From Chloroflexia bacterium (GTDB taxonomy: Bacteria; Chloroflexota; Chloroflexia; Thermomicrobiales; CFX8), in contig JACCZH010000048.1 of assembly GCA_013696045.1 (NCBI GenBank), positions 1 to 14,822 on the forward strand: a stretch of DNA of 14,822 nucleotides, in the 5' to 3' direction. Each line of letters starts with the position of its first letter. The stretch's first letter is position 1. The notes beneath the pieces were generated by a model. The model did no database searches. It was not told the DNA's origin and worked only from the letters and a program-made list of their open reading frames with translations. A program made the translations under genes and the position numbers. Positions 6,772 to 13,830 of this stretch are shown here, piece by piece.

Positions 6772-7685
6772 AGGTTGGCCTCGTCCCAGGGCTCGCGGTG
6801 CAGGGTGTTGATGAGATCCGCATGCAAACGCGGGTTCGCGGCGGCCAGCAGCGGCACGCGGTATGAGAGGTCAAAATCCAGCGAGACTGGCGCGCCGTCA
6901 AAGCCGGTCAGGACACCGCCGACCTCATTCAGGAGGGCCAGCGCGCCGGCGTAGTCGACGATCTTCTCGCCGTGCCCGCCTGGAGAGATGCGGTTCGGGT
7001 TAACCATCGCGTCGAGCGAACCGCAAGCGATGAGAGCCAGGTCAAGTGCCGAGCAGCCGGTAATCCGAACCCGTCTCGCGCCGGTCATGATTGTCTTCAT
7101 CGCTCGCCAGGCTGTCTCCGTTTCGGGCCGCACCAGCCCGATAATGGCCCGGTCGACCGTCTCGACGCCGCGAGCGGTCACCGGCACGCCGTCAAGCTCC
7201 ACGCCCTGTCCTCTGGCGGCGGTGAAGACTTCTCCCGTTGGCAGGTTAACCACGCAGCCGGCAACGAGCTCGCCGTCCTCAACGACGCCCACTGAGAAAG
7301 CGTAATAGGGAAAGCCGAAGACGTGGCCCTCGTTCAATGGCGTCTGAGCGATTTGGGCCAGATCCGTGTCCTGTCGCGGCACGAAGTTGGGCACGGCGAC
7401 GGCGTTGTTGGTGGCGTCAATCGGATCGACGATCGCGGTTAAGGATGAGCCACGGTCGATGAAACCAACTTCCTCACTGAGGATATTCATGCGTGGCTCG
7501 GCGTTCTCCAGGAAGCCGAGTGCCGCAATTTCAGCGAGCTGATCAATGTGGGTAGTGGCGAATCCATCGGCTCCCATGCCGACGACCTCAGCCATGCGAT
7601 GATACTCCGCCCGCACCACCGCGGCGCGTACAGCTTGCCCGCAGGCGATGAGCGTCTCAACGATCTGGCGGCCGCGATCAGTCAA
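6768..7685 (-). CDS. Inositol monophosphatase/FBPase-family phosphatase
   Basis: The 305-aa protein belongs to the Mg/Li-sensitive phosphatase superfamily (inositol monophosphatase, fructose bisphosphatase, PAP phosphatase). Metal-binding residues are visible in ILSEEVG (E71, E72), DPIDATNN (D87, D90) and the late GEKIVDYAGALALLNEVGG (D244). The central motif reads DATNN rather than the usual DGTxN. An extra 20-25 residues (about 100-125) separate it from the next core strand. The TTG start has AAGGGG six bases upstream, a strong site. It is the first gene of a tight run with the TIGR04076 protein, LLM oxidoreductase and kinase. The true substrate is unknown; inositol phosphate, sugar phosphate or a cofactor precursor are all possible. 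Confidence 0.85.
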   Translation of the reverse strand: MTDRGRQIVETLIACGQAVRAAVVRAEYHRMAEVVGMGADGFATTHIDQLAEIAALGFLENAEPRMNILSEEVGFIDRGSSLTAIVDPIDATNNAVAVPNFVPRQDTDLAQIAQTPLNEGHVFGFPYYAFSVGVVEDGELVAGCVVNLPTGEVFTAARGQGVELDGVPVTARGVETVDRAIIGLVRPETETAWRAMKTIMTGARRVRITGCSALDLALIACGSLDAMVNPNRISPGGHGEKIVDYAGALALLNEVGGVLTGFDGAPVSLDFDLSYRVPLLAAANPRLHADLINTLHREPWDEANL

Positions 7686-7740
7686 TCCCTACCCCTTCTC
7701 TCGTACTCTTCAATGATCGAAAGGGTACCCGATCCGTAGT

Positions 7741-7761
7741 TTCCCAGATGACATCTGGGAA
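7741..7761. promoter_or_regulatory. Perfect 21-base palindrome between divergent genes
   Basis: TTCCCAGAT and ATCTGGGAA are perfect 9-base arms around a 3-base centre (GAC). The element lies between the phosphatase operon (minus) and the small membrane protein gene (plus). Neither side is followed by a T-tract, so an operator is more likely than a terminator. No binding protein can be named. Confidence 0.45.
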
Positions 7762-7823
7762 GGTCGAGTTAATTGGGTCGGTCTGGTATGTTGAGACCAT
7801 ACGCGGGGAATGAACGGAGGACC

Positions 7824-8021
7824 ATGACCGCGCACGTACTCACCATGCTGGCAACGATTGTGGCTTTCTTCGGGTTGCTCTGGTTTGGCGTGACCGTTGC
7901 GGGCCTGACGCCTGGCACGGCCTTCATCGCCAGTCTGGGAACGTTGACGCTTATCGGCGTTGGCGTTATGTTCACCACTGTGACGTTGCGGAGCAATGAT
8001 GATCGTAACCCTCGCCCCTAA
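7824..8021 (+). CDS. Small two-helix membrane protein, hypothetical
   Basis: This 65-aa product has two hydrophobic stretches, roughly residues 5-27 (LTMLATIVAFFGLLWFGVTV) and 33-55 (TAFIASLGTLTLIGVGVMFT). A short turn lies between them and a charged tail (RSNDDRNPRP) follows. GGAGG sits three bases before the ATG. The frame is open back to a TTG at 7773, but the hydrophobic protein and ribosome site favour 7824. Its TAA overlaps the phoU stop codon on the other strand (CTAA at 8018-8021), so the two genes converge with no gap. I recognise no family. It is a plausible real gene, unlike the opposite-strand frame over the same bases, but this needs expression evidence. Confidence 0.55.
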   Translation: MTAHVLTMLATIVAFFGLLWFGVTVAGLTPGTAFIASLGTLTLIGVGVMFTTVTLRSNDDRNPRP

Positions 8022-8671
8022 CCCATCTCCTCTATATCGCCGAGGACCGCGAAGACAGTGCGCTCGCAGATGTTGGTCACGCGGTCCGCGATGCGCTCCA
8101 GATTATGGGCCACCCAGAGCAGGTGCGTTGCGCGCGGCACGGTGCGCTGGTCGGAGATCATGAAGGTCAGCAGCTCGCGGTAGACCTGCTCGTAGAGTTG
8201 GTCCACTTCGTCGTCGCGCCTGGCAATCTGACGGGCGCGCTCAGCGTCCTGCTCGATAAAGGCGTCCAGCGCCTCCATCAGCAGCTCCCTGCCGATGTCA
8301 GCCATCCTTGGCAGATCAACCAGCGGCTTGAGCAGCGGCTCGTCGACAATGCGCAGGGTGAGCTTGGCGATGCCCTGGGCGTAATCGGCCATCCTCTCAA
8401 GCTCGGTGGCGATGTGCATGACGGCGAAGATGTAGCGCAGGTCGCGCGCCAGCGGAGCCTGGGTGGCGATCAGCAGCGTCGAGTTCTCTTCAATCTTCCA
8501 GCGCTGGGCGTTGATGTGTTCGTCGTACTCGATAACCTGCTGCGCCAGCTCGACGTTCTGGGTACGGAGCGCCTCAATCGACCTGGCGACCGCCTTCTCG
8601 ACCATGCTGCCGAGCGACAGCATCTCCTCCTGCATTTCCTGCATGCTCTGCGTGAAAACAGTTCTGGTCAT
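8018..8671 (-). CDS. phoU: Phosphate signalling/transport regulator PhoU
   Basis: The 217-aa all-helical protein consists of two PhoU repeats. The metal-binding signatures are TELERMADYA (E92, D96) and HNLERIADRVTNICERT (E192, D196, N200). The first repeat lacks the asparagine seen in the second. PhoU restrains the PhoR-type sensor kinase when phosphate is plentiful and modulates Pst transport at the inner face of the membrane. The gene follows pstB after 118 bases and is the last of the pst locus. The gap holds an AT-rich palindrome, so phoU may have its own promoter as well as readthrough from pstB. The ATG has GGCGG close by and GAAGGG further up. Confidence 0.95.
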   Translation of the reverse strand: MTRTVFTQSMQEMQEEMLSLGSMVEKAVARSIEALRTQNVELAQQVIEYDEHINAQRWKIEENSTLLIATQAPLARDLRYIFAVMHIATELERMADYAQGIAKLTLRIVDEPLLKPLVDLPRMADIGRELLMEALDAFIEQDAERARQIARRDDEVDQLYEQVYRELLTFMISDQRTVPRATHLLWVAHNLERIADRVTNICERTVFAVLGDIEEMG

Positions 8672-8700
8672 AGCCGCCGGGGTCCCTTCGGTCGCGTACG

Positions 8701-8716
8701 ATAATAGCTCTATTAT
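8701..8716. promoter_or_regulatory. AT-rich palindrome upstream of phoU
   Basis: ATAATAG-CT-CTATTAT is a palindrome with 7-base arms. Read on the minus strand its second half gives TATTAT (8706-8701), a good -10 element about 30 bases before the phoU ATG. The matching -35 position (8729-8724, TTCGTT) is poor, so an activator may be needed. Whether this is an operator, a promoter or both is open. Confidence 0.4.
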
Positions 8717-8789
8717 GACGCATAACGAAGAGGAGTGGGCGCGCAGCGCACCTCAACCGTGTTATTCAACCCATGTGCGTTGACGTAAG

Positions 8790-9611
8790 CTACCCCACCC
8801 GCCCGGTGATGTAGTCTTCGGTCTTCGGATCTTTGGGATTGGTGAAGACCTCGTGGGTCGGGCCGTATTCCACCAGATATCCGGCGCGGTCTTCGCCCAC
8901 CGAGAAATAGGCTGTGAAATCCGACGAGCGGGCGGCCTGCTGCATATTGTGGGTCACAATGACGATCGTGTAGTTCCTGGTGAGCTCCTGCATCAGATCC
9001 TCAATCTTGAGGGTGGAGATCGGGTCGAGCGCCGATGCGGGCTCGTCCATCAGGATCACGTCCGGCTGGATGGCGATGGCGCGCGCGATGCAGAGCCGTT
9101 GTTGCTGCCCTCCGGAGAGCGAGAGCCCGCTGTCCTTGAGCTTGTCCTTAACCTCGTTCCAGAGGGCGGCCTGGGTGAGGCTGCGCTCAACGAGATCGTC
9201 CATACTGCCCCGGTAACCGTTGATTTTTGCCCCCCAGGCGACGTTGTCGTAGATGGATTTCGGAAACGGGTTCGGTTTCTGGAACACCATGCCGATCCGG
9301 CGGCGCACTTCCACCGGGTCGATGTTGGGACCGTAGATGTTGTGGTTGTGATACAGCACCTCACCGCTGACGCGGGCAATCGGGATCAGGTCGTTCATGC
9401 GGTTCATGCAGCGTAAGACCGTGCTCTTGCCGCAGCCGGACGGGCCGATCAAAGCCGTGATGCGGTTCTCGTAAAAGGATAGATTCACATCACGCACGGC
9501 CTGGAATGCGCCATAGTGGACGGACAGATCCCTGGCGCTCATGATAGCGTCACCAACCGGGGCTTCCTTTGCGGCGCGGCGCATCTCGGGCCGTAGCGAG
9601 CGTTGAGCCAT
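8790..9611 (-). CDS. pstB: Phosphate ABC transporter ATPase PstB
   Basis: The 273-aa ATP-binding subunit powers high-affinity phosphate import. It shows the Walker A motif GPSGCGKST (56-64), the Q-loop at Q111 in VFQKPNPFPKSIYDN (a PstB hallmark), the signature LSGGQQQRL (165-173), Walker B VILMDE (185-190) and the H-loop H221. The N-terminus carries about 25 extra residues compared with a minimal PstB. The ATG overlaps the pstA stop codon by one base (TAATG), with GAGAGG eight bases upstream, so translation is coupled to pstA. Confidence 0.97.
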   Translation of the reverse strand: MAQRSLRPEMRRAAKEAPVGDAIMSARDLSVHYGAFQAVRDVNLSFYENRITALIGPSGCGKSTVLRCMNRMNDLIPIARVSGEVLYHNHNIYGPNIDPVEVRRRIGMVFQKPNPFPKSIYDNVAWGAKINGYRGSMDDLVERSLTQAALWNEVKDKLKDSGLSLSGGQQQRLCIARAIAIQPDVILMDEPASALDPISTLKIEDLMQELTRNYTIVIVTHNMQQAARSSDFTAYFSVGEDRAGYLVEYGPTHEVFTNPKDPKTEDYITGRVG

Positions 9612-10663
9612 TACCAGGTCCTCTCTGTCTTGCGGCGGATGACAATCGCAATGCCGTTCATCGTCAATAGAATTGACAACAGCACAACGATGCCGGCCGA
9701 GGCAAGGTTATGAAATGTCGCTTGAGGCAGCGTTACCCAGTTGAAAATCTGAATTGGCATGACGGTAAAGATGTCGCGCGCACCGCTCGGATCGAACGCA
9801 ACGTAGGTGAGCGCTCCGATAGTGATGAGCGGCGCCGTCTCGCCGATAGCCCGGGACATCGCCAGAATCGTGCCGGTGAGAATGCCGGGCAGGGCGGAGG
9901 GCAGCACGTGGCTGTAGGTGGTTTCCCAGCGGGTGGCGCCTAAGGCCAGGGCCGCCTGTCGTTGAGAGGGTGGCACGGCCCGGATGGATTCGCGCGCCGC
10001 GACGATGATAATTGGCAGGCTCAGGAGGGTCATGGTGAACGCGCCCGCCAATACGGTTTGGCCGCCAGTTAACCCTCCGGCTCCGCGCACAAAAATGGTT
10101 AAGCCCAGCAACCCATAAATGATCGAGGGCACACCGGCCAGGTTAGCGATGTTGGTTTCGATAATCCGGCTGATCCAGCCTTTCGTGCCGTATTCCTCAA
10201 GAAAAATGGCCGCGCCCGTGCCAATCGGAAACGAGAGCAGCGCCGTGATGCCGATGACCATCAAGCTGCCAATGAGCGGCGATCGGAAGCCGCTCAGCTC
10301 CGGAAAGCGTGACGGGAAGTTGGTCAGGAAGTTGATGTTCACCCAGGAAAAGAACCTGAATTCCGCCTCCGGGTAGTTCTCAGCCGTCAGGCGCTGCAGC
10401 TCGTCACGGTTATAGATTCCCTCCCAGAGCGACCAGGTCTGGACGACATTGGGTTGGACGCGGCCGCGTACTTCGCGTTCTTCAACCGCGGCCCAGGTGA
10501 AGGCTGAGCCGATGGTGTCGTAAAGCAAAGCGCCCAGTGACAGAACGCCGAAAATTGTCATCGCCAGGCAGACATTGCGGAAGATCATGCCACGCCGCTT
10601 ACGGGCGCTGAGACGGTCTGTAAAGATAGCCTCACGGTTTTTAGGGGTTGGCAGCGAGCTCAA
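9611..10663 (-). CDS. pstA: Phosphate ABC transporter permease PstA
   Basis: The 350-aa membrane subunit forms half of the phosphate channel. The first helix (about 28-50) is followed by a long extracytoplasmic segment (about 51-127, VQPNVVQTWSLWEGIYNRD...). Then comes the usual permease core, with the EAA-type cytoplasmic loop AALALGATRWETTYSHVLP (about 237-255) and SRAIGETAPL. The long segment makes it larger than E. coli PstA (about 296 aa). The TTG start overlaps the pstC stop codon (TTGA), with GGGAGG seven bases upstream. Confidence 0.95.
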   Translation of the reverse strand: MSSLPTPKNREAIFTDRLSARKRRGMIFRNVCLAMTIFGVLSLGALLYDTIGSAFTWAAVEEREVRGRVQPNVVQTWSLWEGIYNRDELQRLTAENYPEAEFRFFSWVNINFLTNFPSRFPELSGFRSPLIGSLMVIGITALLSFPIGTGAAIFLEEYGTKGWISRIIETNIANLAGVPSIIYGLLGLTIFVRGAGGLTGGQTVLAGAFTMTLLSLPIIIVAARESIRAVPPSQRQAALALGATRWETTYSHVLPSALPGILTGTILAMSRAIGETAPLITIGALTYVAFDPSGARDIFTVMPIQIFNWVTLPQATFHNLASAGIVVLLSILLTMNGIAIVIRRKTERTW

Positions 10664-11613
10664 TCGTAGACCTCCCGGAAGCGTTGCACGACCATGCGGC
10701 TCAGAATATTCAGAATGAGGGTCATCACAAAGAGCGTTGCGCCAACCGCGAAGATCGTGCTGTATTCGATCGTGCCTCTGGGCGTGTCACCGAGACTGAC
10801 CTGGACGATGTAGGCGGTCATCGTTTGCATGCCCTGGAGCGGATTGAAGAGTAGCTCGGGCGCGTTTCCGGCGGCGATACTGACGATCATCGTCTCGCCG
10901 ACTGCGCGCGACATCGCCAGGATGAAGGACGCCACGATCCCGGACAGCGCCGCCGGCACCGTGACACCGATGACTTTCTCCATGTCGGTTGCGCCGACGG
11001 CCGAGGCGGCGTCACGCAAGCTGCGCGGCACTGAGGAGATGGCATCCTCGCTTAAGGAGGCAACCATTGGAATGATCATGATGCCCATCGCGATGCCGGC
11101 CGCCAGTGCGTTGAACACCTGCACGCCCGGAATGAAGCTGCGTAAGAGTGGCGTAATGAATAACAACGCAAAATAACCGTAAACGACGGTTGGGATGCCG
11201 GCCAGAATCTCAAGCGTTGGTTTCAACACCTCTCGCACTCGTCTGGGCGCGTATTCGGCCAGATAGATGGCGCTGCCCAACCCAAACGGAATGGCGACCA
11301 GCAACGCGATTGCCGCGATCAGGACTGATGCGTTCAGGAGCGGCAATAACCCGAAGCTCTGACTGGCGAAGAGTGGTGTCCAGCGCGTGCCGGTGAAAAA
11401 CTCAACGAGCGACACTTCGCGGAAGAAGCCAATACTCTCGCCAAGGAGCACCCAGACAATACCGAAGGTCGTCATGACCGAGATGAATGCGCAGGCGAAC
11501 AGGAGGCCGTAGATCACGCGTTCGCGGACGGCCCTGTAACTCCCGCGCCGCATCCGCAAACCGGCGTCAACCGGCGGGCTGCCTTTCTGGTTTGGAATGA
11601 CGCGTCCGCTCAC
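10660..11613 (-). CDS. pstC: Phosphate ABC transporter permease PstC
   Basis: The 317-aa membrane subunit pairs with PstA. It shows a hydrophilic, basic N-terminus, a first helix (about 33-57), the family segment FGLLPLLNASVLIA (about 87-100), and IPTVVYGYFALLF. The EAA-type loop is AASAVGATDMEKVIGVTVP, followed by SRAVGETMIVSIAAG. The start is GTG, 36 bases after the pstS stop, with only a weak GGGA ribosome site. I see no strong hairpin in that gap, so pstS and pstCAB probably share one transcript. Confidence 0.95.
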   Translation of the reverse strand: MSGRVIPNQKGSPPVDAGLRMRRGSYRAVRERVIYGLLFACAFISVMTTFGIVWVLLGESIGFFREVSLVEFFTGTRWTPLFASQSFGLLPLLNASVLIAAIALLVAIPFGLGSAIYLAEYAPRRVREVLKPTLEILAGIPTVVYGYFALLFITPLLRSFIPGVQVFNALAAGIAMGIMIIPMVASLSEDAISSVPRSLRDAASAVGATDMEKVIGVTVPAALSGIVASFILAMSRAVGETMIVSIAAGNAPELLFNPLQGMQTMTAYIVQVSLGDTPRGTIEYSTIFAVGATLFVMTLILNILSRMVVQRFREVYD

Positions 11614-11649
11614 TCGCTGTGTCCCATCATTGCCGGTTGAATCTTCACG

Positions 11650-12684
11650 CTATTTCTCTTCCGGGAATAGCAGGCCTTCGGTTCCGCTGACGGCGGTTAC
11701 GTCCGTCACCAGGAATACCGAGCCGGTGCGGCCGTCGTGGAAGCGCTCGATCATTGCGTCGTAAAAATTGTCCATGAACGGGATGTATCCAACGTCGGGA
11801 ATGATGTCATCAGCCTCTTCGAGATAGAAATTGACGAAGGAGGCAACTTCCGGGCGCGCAGCGTCCTCGGCATTGATGTAGATAAAGATCGGACGCGAGA
11901 GCGGCTGGTATTCGCCGTTGGCAATGGTTTCGGCAGTCGGCTCGACACAACCGTCTCCGCCATCGACCGCGACGAGCTTGAGCCGGTCCTGGTTCTCTTC
12001 GTAGTAGGCGTAGCCAAAGAATCCCAGCGCGCTGTTGTTGCCGGCCACACCCTGGATAAGGATGTTGTCGTCCTCCGAGCCGGTGTAGTCGCCGCGGCTC
12101 GCGCCTTCCTCACCAACGATGACTTCAGTGAAGTAGTCATAGGTGCCGGAGTCAGTCCCGGGTCCGTAGAGCAACAGCGGTTGGTCTGGAAAGGATGGGT
12201 CGATCTGGTTCCAGTTGGTGATAACCCCTTCAGCGGTCGGCTCCCACATCGTTTCGAGCTGCTCGACGGTCATGCACTCAACCCAGTCGTTGGCCGGGTT
12301 GATCAGCACGGAAAGCCCGTCAAGCGCGACTGGGATCTCAATGAACTCAATGTTGTTTGCCTCACACAGCTCTGCCTCGATTGGCTTGATTGGCCGCGAT
12401 GCGTCAGTAATCGCGGTCTCGCCTGCGCAGAACTTGGTGAAGCCTCCACCGCTGCCGGAAACCCCGACCGGAATCTGGACGTCCGAGGTCAGATAGCCAA
12501 ATTCTTCAGCCATGGCCTGCGAAATGGGGTAAACGGTCGATGAGCCGTCAATGATGAAACGTCCGGAGAGGTCGTCGTAGACGGGGTCAGGATTCTCTGG
12601 TGAGACGATGCCGGCGCAAGCGGCCAGAAACAGCATGCCAATCCAGACAGCTCCTGTGTTCCGGATGACACGCAGCCGGGGCAT
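11650..12684 (-). CDS. pstS: Phosphate-binding lipoprotein PstS
   Basis: The 344-aa extracellular phosphate receptor delivers phosphate to PstCA. A lipoprotein signal peptide runs from MPRLRVIRN to the lipobox LAAC (residues 20-23; C23 would be lipidated). The phosphate-binding segments are recognisable: IDGSSTVYPIS near the N-terminus, VGVSGSGGGFTKFCAGETAITDASRPI, and GPGTDSGTYDYF. I chose ATG 12684 because it gives a compact signal peptide, although its ribosome site is poor. The frame is open to 12804, and a GTG at 12750 with GGGGG three bases upstream is an alternative giving a 22-residue longer leader. A candidate PHO box lies upstream (12824-12887). Confidence 0.92.
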   Translation of the reverse strand: MPRLRVIRNTGAVWIGMLFLAACAGIVSPENPDPVYDDLSGRFIIDGSSTVYPISQAMAEEFGYLTSDVQIPVGVSGSGGGFTKFCAGETAITDASRPIKPIEAELCEANNIEFIEIPVALDGLSVLINPANDWVECMTVEQLETMWEPTAEGVITNWNQIDPSFPDQPLLLYGPGTDSGTYDYFTEVIVGEEGASRGDYTGSEDDNILIQGVAGNNSALGFFGYAYYEENQDRLKLVAVDGGDGCVEPTAETIANGEYQPLSRPIFIYINAEDAARPEVASFVNFYLEEADDIIPDVGYIPFMDNFYDAMIERFHDGRTGSVFLVTDVTAVSGTEGLLFPEEK

Positions 12685-12823
12685 ACTGCTGAATGCGCTC
12701 TGGCCCCGTTCCGAACCGGCCGGCAACCACGGTGATCCTGTAATGGTCACTGTCCCCCTGGATCGACACAAACCACACTGCCATGCGAGAACCGCCCCCA
12801 TCATCTGGCGGCGACCGAACTCG

Positions 12824-12887
12824 ATTGTTAAGACTAATGGGATCAGGTGATCGCATTGTTAGGAGATTGTTATGGCGCGATAACAAT
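12824..12887 (-). promoter_or_regulatory. Candidate PHO box / operator region upstream of pstS
   Basis: On the minus strand, TAACAAT occurs at 12872-12866 and 12861-12855, exactly 11 bases apart, the period of PhoB/PhoP direct-repeat boxes. A third copy lies at 12830-12824. A reversed copy makes a perfect 8-base inverted repeat (ATTGTTAT 12866-12873, ATAACAAT 12880-12887, six-base spacer). A 12-base palindrome, GATCAGGTGATC, sits at 12841-12852. The whole 12685-13011 gap (327 bases) contains no gene; it must hold the pstS and fabI promoters, but I find no near-consensus -35/-10 pair. Control by a PhoB/PhoP-type regulator is inferred. Confidence 0.55.
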
Positions 12888-13011
12888 GGGTTGTGGCCCA
12901 TCACGTGGCTACACAGGAACGTCTGTCGATTGTGCGTGACAGTGCGCGGTCGGTTAGCATAGCGTGTGAAGCAGAATGCAGCGGTTGGTCGTCAGGGGAG
13001 AGGAAGTCTCA

Positions 13012-13797
13012 ATGGGGATGATGGACGGCAAGAAGTGCCTGATTATGGGGGTTGCCAACCAGCGCTCAATTGCCTGGGGTATTGCCCAGGCGTTGCATCG
13101 TGAAGGCGCGCAGTTGGCGTTTACCTACGTGCCCGATGAGCGCATGAAGAAGAATGTCGAGAAGCTGGCCGGCTCGCTTGAAGGCTACGAGTCGATGCCG
13201 ATGATTCCCTGCGACGTGCAGGACAGCGCCCAGATGGAGGCGCTGTTCCAGACATTAAAAGATCAATGGGGTAGCCTCGATGTCTTTGTCCACTCGATCG
13301 CGTTTGCCAAGCAGGAAGATCTGACCGGTACCTTCAGCGAGATTTCCTGGGAAGGCTACGCCCTGGCCCAGCATGTCTCGTCTTTCTCCCTGATCGAAGC
13401 GAGCAAGCACGCCAAGCCGTTGCTGGAAGCTGCCGGCGGTGGCAGTATCTTCACACTCTCCTACCTCGCGGCCGAGCGGGTGGTTGAGAAATACAACGTC
13501 ATGGCGGTTGCCAAGGCGGCGCTGGAGTGCAACATGCGCTACCTGGCCGCCGAGTTCGGACCCAGCAACATCCGGGTCAATGCCATCTCCGCCGGCCCGT
13601 TGCGCACTCTGGCCGCCAGCGCGGTCAAGGGTCTGAGCGCCTTCCGCGAAGTGATGGAAGAGAAAGCCCCGATGCGCCGCAATGTCACCCTCGAACAAGT
13701 TGGCAATGTCGGCCTGTTTCTGGCGTCCGACCTCTCGGCCTGCATTACGGGTGAGACGATCTACGCGGATAACGGGTACAACATCCTGGCGGTGTAA
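13012..13797 (+). CDS. fabI: Enoyl-[acyl-carrier-protein] reductase, NADH (FabI)
   Basis: The 261-aa short-chain dehydrogenase-fold enzyme carries out the last reduction of each fatty-acid elongation cycle. Cofactor-binding GVANQRSIAWG (13-23) is the FabI form of the glycine-rich loop. SIAFA (95-99) and the active site Y151, Y161 and K168 (Y161-NVMAVA-K168) give the Y-x6-K spacing that separates FabI from FabG-like enzymes (Y-x3-K). The ATG at 13012 has AGGAAG five bases upstream; another ATG follows two codons later. The open frame back to 12976 is less likely to be translated. It is the only plus-strand metabolic gene here, divergent from pstS, and converges on the permease gene 33 bases later. 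Triclosan-type inhibitors act on this enzyme family. Confidence 0.95.
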   Translation: MGMMDGKKCLIMGVANQRSIAWGIAQALHREGAQLAFTYVPDERMKKNVEKLAGSLEGYESMPMIPCDVQDSAQMEALFQTLKDQWGSLDVFVHSIAFAKQEDLTGTFSEISWEGYALAQHVSSFSLIEASKHAKPLLEAAGGGSIFTLSYLAAERVVEKYNVMAVAKAALECNMRYLAAEFGPSNIRVNAISAGPLRTLAASAVKGLSAFREVMEEKAPMRRNVTLEQVGNVGLFLASDLSACITGETIYADNGYNILAV

Positions 13798-13830
13798 CGC
13801 TCCGATGAATCCCGTACCAGGTTGTTTGGA

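Noticed and set aside
7769..7996. 75-codon minus-strand frame over the small membrane protein
   Set aside because: The plus-strand frame has a ribosome site and a two-helix pattern; the minus frame has neither.
8853..9416. 187-codon plus-strand frame opposite pstB
   Set aside because: It mirrors the conserved PstB coding sequence and has no independent support.
11737..12543. Long open frame (268 codons) on the plus strand opposite pstS
   Set aside because: It runs antisense to a clear pstS, has no recognisable motif, and reflects codon bias of the real gene.
13798..13830. Weak AGGTT...AACCT stem between fabI and the permease as a two-way terminator
   Set aside because: The stem is only 5 bases, the loop is long and there is no T-tract.
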